11,897 bases of DNA, from NCBI GenBank assembly GCA_003485905.1, contig DNHK01000064.1, positions 1 through 11,897 of the forward strand, in the 5' to 3' direction. This document shows positions 6,751 to 11,897 of the stretch, in pieces; within the stretch, counting starts at the first letter, position 1; every line of letters starts with the position of its first letter. This DNA comes from Gammaproteobacteria bacterium. GTDB taxonomy: Bacteria > Pseudomonadota > Gammaproteobacteria > Arenicellales > Arenicellaceae. The notes beneath the pieces were generated by a model that had not been told where the DNA came from, did no database searches, and saw only the letters and a list, made by a program, of their open reading frames with translations. The position numbers and the translations under genes were made by a program.

Positions 6751-7653
6751 TTAGTACCAGGAAAAATCTTTACTTGCATCGCTTAACCAATCAATAAACA
6801 GCCGTGTGCGAGTAGAAAGATAACGGTTCTGCGGATACATCGCATAGATGCCTGGCTCTGGGTAACTGGGATAATCGGGAAATAGTTCCACCAATTCACC
6901 AGACTTCAAATAAGAATCGGCGCTGAAAGCAGCGAGTAAGGCAATCCCAAGACCGCGCAAACAGGCCTCCAATAACATCTCAGCAGTGTTCGCTGCAAAA
7001 TTTCGATTTAATGTTTGAGAAACGACCTTGTCATTACTATTGCGATATCGCCACTCTTCTTTTTGCGCGTGCTTGTTGTAAACAATTCCGGGGTAAGTAG
7101 AAAGCTGTTCGGCTGATTCCGGCAATCCGTACTTCTTGATAAGCTTTTTTCCGGCGCATAAAATTATCGGACAAGGCGCTAGTTTTCGGGCAATAAGCGT
7201 CGAGTCTTCAAGCAACCCAATTCTTATAACTACGTCAAACCCCTCGGCCACGATATCTGCCCGACGGTCGCTAAAATCAATCTCTAGCTCTACTTCAGGA
7301 TATTGTTCTGCAAAAGCAGCAATAGGACGGGTAAGAAACTGCGTCCCAAATGACATTGGGGCGTTCACCTTAAGCTTGCCAGTAGGGCAAGCTTTCAGTT
7401 CTTGAATTTGTTGTTCGGCTTCGTCTAGGTCTTCCAGAGCTTTTCGAGCCTTATCGAAATAGATCACACCTTCTTCAGTCAATGCGACATGCCTTGTTGT
7501 GCGGCTTAGGAGCTTGACCCCTAGCTGGTCTTCAAGGGATTGCACCTGCTTACTGATAGCAGGCCCTGTGAGTCCCAAAGCGCGTGCAGCACCAGCGAAG
7601 CTTTCGTTCTTGGCGACTTCGAGAAATACGCCAACGCGAGAAATATGGTCCAT
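6751..7653 (-). CDS. LysR-family transcriptional regulator
   Basis: A 300-residue protein of normal LysR length. The N-terminal winged helix-turn-helix occupies residues about 1-60: ESFAGAARALGLTGPAISKQVQSLEDQLGVKLLSRTTRHVALTEEG. A linker helix (about 62-88) leads to a two-lobed periplasmic-binding-protein-like effector domain (about 90-295) with IRIGLLEDSTLIARKL and RGLGIALLAAF, typical of the family. It is divergent from doxX and pirin with a 104-base gap, the usual arrangement for a LysR regulator controlling its neighbours and itself. The natural inducer cannot be read from the sequence; a redox or aromatic signal is plausible given the targets. The ATG at 7653 has no obvious Shine-Dalgarno. 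Confidence 0.93.
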   Translation of the reverse strand: MDHISRVGVFLEVAKNESFAGAARALGLTGPAISKQVQSLEDQLGVKLLSRTTRHVALTEEGVIYFDKARKALEDLDEAEQQIQELKACPTGKLKVNAPMSFGTQFLTRPIAAFAEQYPEVELEIDFSDRRADIVAEGFDVVIRIGLLEDSTLIARKLAPCPIILCAGKKLIKKYGLPESAEQLSTYPGIVYNKHAQKEEWRYRNSNDKVVSQTLNRNFAANTAEMLLEACLRGLGIALLAAFSADSYLKSGELVELFPDYPSYPEPGIYAMYPQNRYLSTRTRLFIDWLSDASKDFSWY

Positions 7654-7681
7654 TATTAATTACATAAAGGAACTAATGTTT

Positions 7682-7725
7682 TACAAATATTGCATATTAT
7701 CATCCCAATTGGAACTGATATTGTA
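7682..7725. promoter_or_regulatory. Candidate LysR operator region
   Basis: In the lysR/doxX gap there are distal inverted ends TACAA (7682-7686) and TTGTA (7721-7725), a direct repeat ATATTG (7687-7692 and 7718-7723, 31 bases or about three helical turns apart), and a CCAATTGG palindrome (7705-7712). This suits binding of a LysR tetramer at two sites, but the motif is AT-rich and weak. No clear -35/-10 pair for doxX was identified. Confidence 0.3.
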
Positions 7726-7757
7726 CGACCTCAATTAATCAACATGAGACATTAACA

Positions 7758-8186
7758 ATGAATACTCCTTCAACAAATATTGGCGCTTTTCTTACACGCG
7801 TAACACTTGGCAGCATTCTAATAGCCCACGGCGCCCTAAAATTATTTGTTTTCACGGTGCCTGGCACAATCGGTTATTTCGAGAGTCTTGGCCTACCGGC
7901 AATTGCTGCTTATCTCACCATAATGGGTGAATTATTTGGTGGTACAGCTCTTATATTGGGCGTTTATCCGCGTCTTGTCGCGTTGCTCAGCTTACCGATA
8001 TTGATCGGTGCGACCTGGGCACATCTCGGAAACGGTTGGGTATTCAGTAATACCGGTGGTGGGTGGGAATTCCCCGCATTACTTATCGTATTGGCAGCTG
8101 TAGTCGCGACGCAGGGTGCTGGGAGCTTCGCCATTAAACAGGTACCCGTTGTAGACAAACTAATTCCTGACGCACTTAAAGGTTAG
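7758..8186 (+). CDS. DoxX-family membrane protein
   Basis: A 142-residue inner-membrane protein with four hydrophobic segments (about 11-30, 45-68, 72-90 and 103-122), typical of the DoxX family. Family-like sequences include RVTLGSILIAHGALKLF at the first segment and LGLPAIAAYLTIMGELFGGTALILG at the second. The name comes from the small subunit of an archaeal thiosulfate:quinone oxidoreductase, but most bacterial DoxX proteins of this size have no proven function; links to redox stress and membrane oxidoreductase complexes are reported. It is probably co-transcribed with the pirin gene 26 bases downstream. The start is ATG 7758 with only a weak GAGA upstream. Confidence 0.88.
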   Translation: MNTPSTNIGAFLTRVTLGSILIAHGALKLFVFTVPGTIGYFESLGLPAIAAYLTIMGELFGGTALILGVYPRLVALLSLPILIGATWAHLGNGWVFSNTGGGWEFPALLIVLAAVVATQGAGSFAIKQVPVVDKLIPDALKG

Positions 8187-8212
8187 TTCAACAATTTTTA
8201 CAGGAGACAGAA

Positions 8213-8905
8213 ATGCTTACCCATTACCCTTACTCAACACTTGGTCACACCAATCATGGTTGGCTCGATGCGCGGCACCATTTTAGCTTTGCCAGCTACC
8301 ATAATCCGCAGCGTCAAGGTTTCGGTGTGTTGCGCGTGGTCAACGACGATATAGTAAAAGCAGGCGCAGGGTTTGATACCCATCCACATCGAAATATGGA
8401 GATTATTACCTACGTGAGGGAAGGCGCAATCACTCATCGAGACAGTAATAGCAATGTAGGTAAGACTGTAGCTGGTGATGTTCAAGTTATGAGTGCGGGC
8501 ACTGGGGTCTTTCACTCAGAATTTAATTTAGAGAGTGAAGATACTAATATCTTCCAAATATGGATTGAACCAAACCAATTAGACGTTAAACCTCGTTGGG
8601 ACAGCTATGAGTCCCCCAAAGAACCCACTGCAGACTCGCTCAAGTTACTAGTTTCCGGTGATGGCAAAGCCCCACTATCGATCTATCAGAACGCTTCAAT
8701 TTACGCGGGGCACTTTAACGAAGGCACAAAGCTAACCCATCCGATTAAGAATCAGGCATATATCTTGGTATCGGAGGGGTCCGTTAATATCGAAGGATGT
8801 TTAATGAGCGAAGGTGATGGTCTTGAAGTAACAGAATTATCAGTAGTCAACATTCAGGCCCTGAGTGATAGCAAGATTTTAGTGATTGACGTGCCACTCC
8901 AATAA
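8213..8905 (+). CDS. Pirin family protein (YhhW-like bicupin)
   Basis: A 230-residue bicupin. The metal site of the N-terminal cupin is complete: His57 and His59 in GFDTHPHRNMEIITYV, and His101 and Glu103 in SAGTGVFHSEFN, in the same arrangement as E. coli YhhW, which has quercetin 2,3-dioxygenase activity in vitro. Other pirin landmarks are GWLDARHHFSFASYHNP (16-32), FGVLRVVNDD (37-46) and IFQIWIEP (113-120). The C-terminal cupin (about 140-230) keeps the fold but lacks metal ligands, as is usual. A clear AGGAG (8202-8206) sits six bases before the ATG. It forms a probable operon with doxX, divergent from lysR. The product is cytosolic; its natural substrate is unknown. Confidence 0.95.
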   Translation: MLTHYPYSTLGHTNHGWLDARHHFSFASYHNPQRQGFGVLRVVNDDIVKAGAGFDTHPHRNMEIITYVREGAITHRDSNSNVGKTVAGDVQVMSAGTGVFHSEFNLESEDTNIFQIWIEPNQLDVKPRWDSYESPKEPTADSLKLLVSGDGKAPLSIYQNASIYAGHFNEGTKLTHPIKNQAYILVSEGSVNIEGCLMSEGDGLEVTELSVVNIQALSDSKILVIDVPLQ

Positions 8906-8910
8906 AAAGT

Positions 8911-8950
8911 AACGATCAATTCTGTATTCGAGGATGTCAGATTGATCGTT
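8911..8950. repeat. Long hairpin after the pirin gene
   Basis: AACGATCAAT (8911-8920) pairs perfectly with ATTGATCGTT (8941-8950), and CTG/CAG inside the loop can extend the stem across a one-base bulge. It begins five bases after the pirin stop. It has no good T-tract on the plus strand (TTTGCCC). The minus strand reads ACTTTTTATT after the hairpin, which is better for a minus-strand terminator, although no minus gene is there. It probably stabilises or ends the doxX-pirin message. Confidence 0.6.
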
Positions 8951-8965
8951 TGCCCAAACATTACC

Positions 8966-8995
8966 AATGGCCGCTTTGAATATATAGCGGCCATT
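8966..8995 (+). repeat. 30-base hairpin repeat, copy 1
   Basis: The left arm AATGGCCGCT and the right arm AGCGGCCATT form a perfect 10-base stem around the loop TTGAATATAT. A second copy with the same loop lies at 10176-10205, exactly 1210 bases further on, and a reversed, degenerate one at 6700-6729. It has no T-tract, so it does not look like a terminator. It behaves like a dispersed extragenic palindrome. Confidence 0.8.
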
Positions 8996-9004
8996 TGATA
9001 TAAA
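8976..9004 (+). promoter_or_regulatory. Possible promoter of the DUF6152 gene, -35 inside the repeat
   Basis: TTGAAT (8976-8981), which lies in the loop of the hairpin repeat, and TATAAA (8999-9004), just outside it, are separated by exactly 17 bases. Transcription would start near 9011, about 114 bases before the TTG start codon. A TACAAT at 9105-9110 is too close to the start codon to serve as a -10 unless the message is almost leaderless. Confidence 0.4.
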
Positions 9005-9124
9005 TCATCTTACTGCCCTGTTAGACGACCTTCCATCGCAAGACTATTCACCTCTCGCTGCAAATAAGGCAAAATACCGCGCTACACGGCTCGCCCCGAA
9101 CATCTACAATATGGGAGTATTAGA

Positions 9125-10090
9125 TTGAAATCTTATTTCGCGCTTTCGGCAACCATCCTGCTTTGTATCTCCATTCCGAGCGCAGCGCATCACAGTGATG
9201 CAGGTTACAACCGTGATTCAATTGTTGTGCTTGAAGCAGAGGTGCTTCGCTATGTGTTTCGAAATCCGCACGTGACGGTATTCGTACAGGCCAAAGAAGA
9301 AAATGGCGAGATGGTCGAATGGGAGATTGAGACGGGGTCCACTCCTATTATGCAGCGTAGCGGATGGACAGCTGATCTGCTTAGCCCTGGCGAAAAAATT
9401 ATTGTTCGTGCACATCCTGAGAGGGCTGGACGAATGCGCGCTATATTGAATACCTTGGAGACAGCCGACGGCCAGCTATGGTCACAGATAGAGAAGGATG
9501 CAGAAGCGACCGAGAGTGCGTCCAGCTTAGGGGGTGTATGGAAAGGGGTTGCATCTACGAGCCTAAACAGACAGTTTCGGGAAATAGATCTCACTCAAGC
9601 CGCTATGGATGCGAAAGCCAGCTACGATCCAATTGCTGATGATCCCAACAATCAATGTATTACGAATCCACCACCGTTTTTGAATTCCAGCGGTAACTAT
9701 CTAACTGGCATAGAAATACTCGAAGATCGGGTCATCCTCCGCAATGAGTTTCTTGATATGGTCCGAACAGTCTATATGGATGGCCGACAGCACCCGGAAA
9801 ATGCAGAAAGAACCCTTCAGGGACACTCGATCGGTCACTGGGAGGAGGATGTTCTGGTGGTAGATACTGTGCTTCTCGCAGATTTTCCATCAGGCAATGG
9901 CAACGGTGTACCCTCTGGCGCACAAAAGCATGTTGTTGAACGTTTTTCTCTTAGCGAAGATGGTACTCGAGCCATTGTGGACGTTATGGTTGAAGACCCT
10001 GAGTTTCTCCTAGAACCTGTCGTTGCAAGCACTGAAATGATGTATGTTCCTCATCTTCAGTTATATCAATACGGCTGTACAGTGCAGTAA
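9125..10090 (+). CDS. Exported DUF6152-type protein with a conserved C-terminal domain
   Basis: A 321-residue secreted protein of unknown function. The signal peptide (1-21, MKSYFALSATILLCISIPSAA) is followed directly by HHSDAGYNRD, the AHHS opening I associate with the DUF6152 family. The family's NPH (47-49), VEWEIE (64-69), RSGW (78-81), LSPGE (86-90) and HPERAG (97-102) follow. A second domain (about 133-321) carries a different recurrent pattern: YMDGRQHPE (207-215), GHSIGHWEED (223-232), LVVDT (234-238), HVVERF (259-264) and EDPEF (280-284). I know this pattern from uncharacterised exported proteins but not its function. Mature cysteines are few (C178, C317). The start is TTG, chosen because GGGAG (9113-9117) lies seven bases upstream and no in-frame ATG precedes the signal peptide. 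It stands alone between two copies of a hairpin repeat. Confidence 0.82.
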   Translation: MKSYFALSATILLCISIPSAAHHSDAGYNRDSIVVLEAEVLRYVFRNPHVTVFVQAKEENGEMVEWEIETGSTPIMQRSGWTADLLSPGEKIIVRAHPERAGRMRAILNTLETADGQLWSQIEKDAEATESASSLGGVWKGVASTSLNRQFREIDLTQAAMDAKASYDPIADDPNNQCITNPPPFLNSSGNYLTGIEILEDRVILRNEFLDMVRTVYMDGRQHPENAERTLQGHSIGHWEEDVLVVDTVLLADFPSGNGNGVPSGAQKHVVERFSLSEDGTRAIVDVMVEDPEFLLEPVVASTEMMYVPHLQLYQYGCTVQ

Positions 10091-10100
10091 CGATACTTGA

Positions 10101-10120
10101 GGCGGCGTCGATTCGCCGTC
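10101..10120 (+). terminator. GC-rich hairpin after the DUF6152 gene
   Basis: GGCGGCG and CGCCGTC pair around TCGATT (seven pairs, one G-U), ten bases after the stop codon. No T-tract follows, so it is a weak or Rho-assisted terminator at best. Confidence 0.4.
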
Positions 10121-10175
10121 GTCCATTCTGACAATCCTCTCCTAACGAATCTGATCTACTGACCGTTCATGAAGA

Positions 10176-10205
10176 AATGACCGCTTTGAATATATAGTGG
10201 TCATT
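10176..10205 (+). repeat. 30-base hairpin repeat, copy 2
   Basis: The left arm is AATGACCGCT and the right arm AGTGGTCATT, with the same loop TTGAATATAT as copy 1. Relative to copy 1, a G-C pair has become A-T (both arms changed), and one C has become T, leaving a G-U pair in RNA. Pairing is therefore preserved while the sequence drifts. Confidence 0.8.
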
Positions 10206-10238
10206 CACTTCAATAGTAAAATATGTCTCATAGAGTTG

Positions 10239-10298
10239 TTATTCACTGCGGATGTAATCATCTATAATCACCCTACTCGGGTTAGTAATTAATAACCC
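10239..10298 (+). promoter_or_regulatory. argH promoter region with a downstream dyad
   Basis: A perfect -10 TATAAT lies at 10263-10268. The -35 is poor (TATTCA at 17 bases or TTATTC at 18). Just past the expected start (about 10275) lies the dyad GGGTTA (10279-10284) and TAACCC (10293-10298), placed where a repressor or leader hairpin could act. I see no convincing full ARG box. The leader to the argH ATG would be about 55 bases. Confidence 0.5.
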
Positions 10299-10329
10299 TC
10301 CACTACAACAGTGCAGTAAACAATCTGTC

Positions 10330-11718
10330 ATGACTTCTAAAAAACCATGGGGCGGCCGCTTTCATCAAGATACCAATGCATTGGTAGAGGCCTTTACTGA
10401 ATCCATCAGTTTTGACCATCGTTTAAGTCATTATGATATTCAGGGTTCGATCGCGCATGCCCGCATGCTAGAAAAAGTCGCGGTGCTCACTAGCGAGGAA
10501 GCAAACGCAATAGAAAAGGGACTCCGTAAAATCGATCAAGAAATTTCTAATGGGGATTTCGAGTGGTCTTCACAATTAGAAGACGTTCATATGAACATCG
10601 AAGCCGAGCTTACAAAACGCATAGGTGAAGCGGGAAAGAAACTGCATACGGGGCGGTCTCGTAACGACCAAGTGGCCACAGATTTGCGTCTGTACCTGCG
10701 CGATGTATGCGATGAAACCGATAAACTGCTTACCGATTTGCAAACTGCAATTATAAAACTGGCCAAACAACATGCAGCCGATGTTGTGCCGGGTTACACG
10801 CATCTGCAAGTTGCACAACCAATAACCATCGGTCACCACTTATTGGCTTGGGTAGAAATGCTACAACGTGATCGCGAGCGGCTTTCGGATGCACGCAAAC
10901 GAATCAATATTATGCCGCTAGGCGCTGCGGCGTTAGCAGGTACGAGCTTTCCAATTGATCGTGAGTTTTGTGCGCAACAACTCGGTTTCACCCGCCCAAC
11001 CCGAAACTCAATTGATTCGGTGTCTGATCGCGACTTTGTAATTGAATATGCCAACGCCTGTAGCTTGATCGCTATGCATCTGTCACGTTTTAGCGAAGAA
11101 CTGGTGCTGTGGGCATCTGAAAGCTATAAGTTTATTGAAATTGGCGACGCATTCTGTACCGGGTCGAGCATAATGCCGCAAAAGAAGAACCCAGATATTG
11201 CAGAATTGGTTCGCGGCAAAAGTGGCTCGGTTATCGGGCACCTTGTATCATTGCTTGTCCTGATGAAAGGCCAACCGCTTGCATACAATAGAGATAACCA
11301 GGAAGACAAAATCCCCGTTTTCTCCATAACAGATACCGTGACGCAATCTCTGGCTGTATTTGCTGCAATGGTCCCTGAAATTAAGTTTGATGTAGTTCGT
11401 ACTCGCGAAGCCGCGGCCAAAGGCTACGCAACAGCGACTGATCTGGCCGATTATTTGGTGCGTAAAAATGTGCCATTCCGCGATGCACACGAGGTCGTTG
11501 GAAAAGCAGTTAGCAGTGCGATTGAAAAATCGTGTGATTTAACTGAGCTATCGTTGACCGAACTGCAGGAGTTTTCAGCTGTTATTGAGCAAGACGTATT
11601 CGCTGCAATGACGTTGGAAGGATCGGTAAATGCACGATCACATATCGGCGGAACAGCACCTGCACGTGTACTAGAAGCCTTGACCGAGGCGGAAAAAATG
11701 ATCGCCGAACCCGCCTAA
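10330..11718 (+). CDS. argH: Argininosuccinate lyase
   Basis: ArgH catalyses the last step of arginine synthesis, cleaving argininosuccinate to arginine and fumarate, as a cytosolic homotetramer. At 462 residues it is full length. It has the typical start KPWGGRF (5-11), SFDHRL (27-32), [13 protein letters not shown] (106-118) for substrate binding, GYTHLQ with His158 as a catalytic-pair residue, and the fumarase/aspartase superfamily signature [12 protein letters not shown] (278-289), including the catalytic Ser280 and Lys286 on the mobile loop. The C-terminal [12 protein letters not shown] (365-376) and GGTAPARV (440-447) are also typical. The start is ATG 10330; the Shine-Dalgarno is weak. 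An lptM-like gene follows after 44 bases, as in related genomes. Confidence 0.98.
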   Translation: MTSKKPWGGRFHQDTNALVEAFTESISFDHRLSHYDIQGSIAHARMLEKVAVLTSEEANAIEKGLRKIDQEISNGDFEWSSQLEDVHMNIEAELTKRIGEAGKKLHTGRSRNDQVATDLRLYLRDVCDETDKLLTDLQTAIIKLAKQHAADVVPGYTHLQVAQPITIGHHLLAWVEMLQRDRERLSDARKRINIMPLGAAALAGTSFPIDREFCAQQLGFTRPTRNSIDSVSDRDFVIEYANACSLIAMHLSRFSEELVLWASESYKFIEIGDAFCTGSSIMPQKKNPDIAELVRGKSGSVIGHLVSLLVLMKGQPLAYNRDNQEDKIPVFSITDTVTQSLAVFAAMVPEIKFDVVRTREAAAKGYATATDLADYLVRKNVPFRDAHEVVGKAVSSAIEKSCDLTELSLTELQEFSAVIEQDVFAAMTLEGSVNARSHIGGTAPARVLEALTEAEKMIAEPA

Positions 11719-11762
11719 TGTATGACACCATACGAAGTATATAAATTAGTAGAGTAGAACTC

Positions 11763-11897
11763 ATGAAAAACTTACTCATCTACACCATTGTTGCCACGCT
11801 CACGATTGGCTTGGTTGCCTGTGGTCAAAAGGGCCCCCTATTTTTAGCTCCCATTAAGGTTGCAAAAATCGAAGCTAGAGACGCAGCAGTTTCTGCT
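11763..11897 (+). CDS. lptM: LptM (YifL)-type small lipoprotein (partial)
   Basis: Forty-five codons are visible before the window ends. The product starts MKNLLIYTIVATLTIGLVACGQKGPLFL: a short signal peptide, a lipobox LVAC with the lipidated Cys20, and the CGQKGPL sequence that marks the YifL/LptM lipoprotein family. In E. coli, LptM helps mature the LPS translocon LptD at the outer membrane; that role is known for the family and not shown here. Family proteins are usually about 45-70 residues, so the gene probably ends shortly beyond the window. lysA and dapF commonly follow it. The start is ATG 11763, with a weak AGAG upstream. Confidence 0.88.
   Translation, partial: MKNLLIYTIVATLTIGLVACGQKGPLFLAPIKVAKIEARDAAVSA

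Noticed and set aside
8966..10205. The two hairpin repeats as ends of a transposon carrying the DUF6152 gene
   Set aside because: The copies are in direct orientation, no target duplication is visible and no transposase is encoded between them.
10186..10250. ARG box for ArgR in front of argH (TGAATATAT and TTATTCA segments)
   Set aside because: Only half-site matches are present and one lies in the hairpin repeat loop, so it is not specific evidence.

Overview
The window looks like the chromosome of a gammaproteobacterium of moderate GC content. The evidence is a hemC-hemD-hemX-hemY operon on the minus strand at the left edge, and argH followed by an lptM-type lipoprotein gene on the plus strand at the right edge. 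In pseudomonads and relatives, hemC and argH sit next to each other and are divergently transcribed. I cannot place the organism more precisely; a marine or environmental lineage is only an impression from the accessory genes.

Layout: 1-3463 (minus) is the tetrapyrrole operon. hemC makes hydroxymethylbilane, hemD closes it to uroporphyrinogen III, and hemX and hemY (cut by the window start) encode inner-membrane accessory proteins. Gene junctions are tight (hemC/hemD share one base, hemX/hemY overlap by four), except for a 123-base gap before hemX with a possible internal promoter. 3464-3632 is a divergent regulatory region with a nested palindrome. 3633-10090 is an accessory block inserted into the usual hemC/argH junction. 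It holds a convergent pair of exported NHL beta-propeller paralogues related to peptidyl-alpha-hydroxyglycine alpha-amidating lyase, a LysR regulator divergent from a DoxX-pirin pair, and an exported DUF6152-type protein. 10330-11718 is argH, and 11763 onward is the start of the lptM-like lipoprotein gene.

The most unusual observations are these. (1) The two propeller paralogues keep the three zinc-type histidines and the tyrosine of the PAL active site, but only one keeps the arginine that aligns with the PAL catalytic arginine; the other has glutamine. (2) A 30-base hairpin repeat occurs twice, flanking the DUF6152 gene, with a compensated base-pair change; a degenerate third copy lies in reverse orientation downstream of the lysR gene. 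The copy in front of the DUF6152 gene may also supply a promoter -35 box. (3) The DUF6152-type protein probably begins, after signal-peptide removal, with His-His, which could bind a metal. (4) A double inverted repeat overlaps the likely hemC promoter.

No rRNA, tRNA, CRISPR array, transposase gene or integrase was seen. No gene-free stretch exceeds 300 bases.
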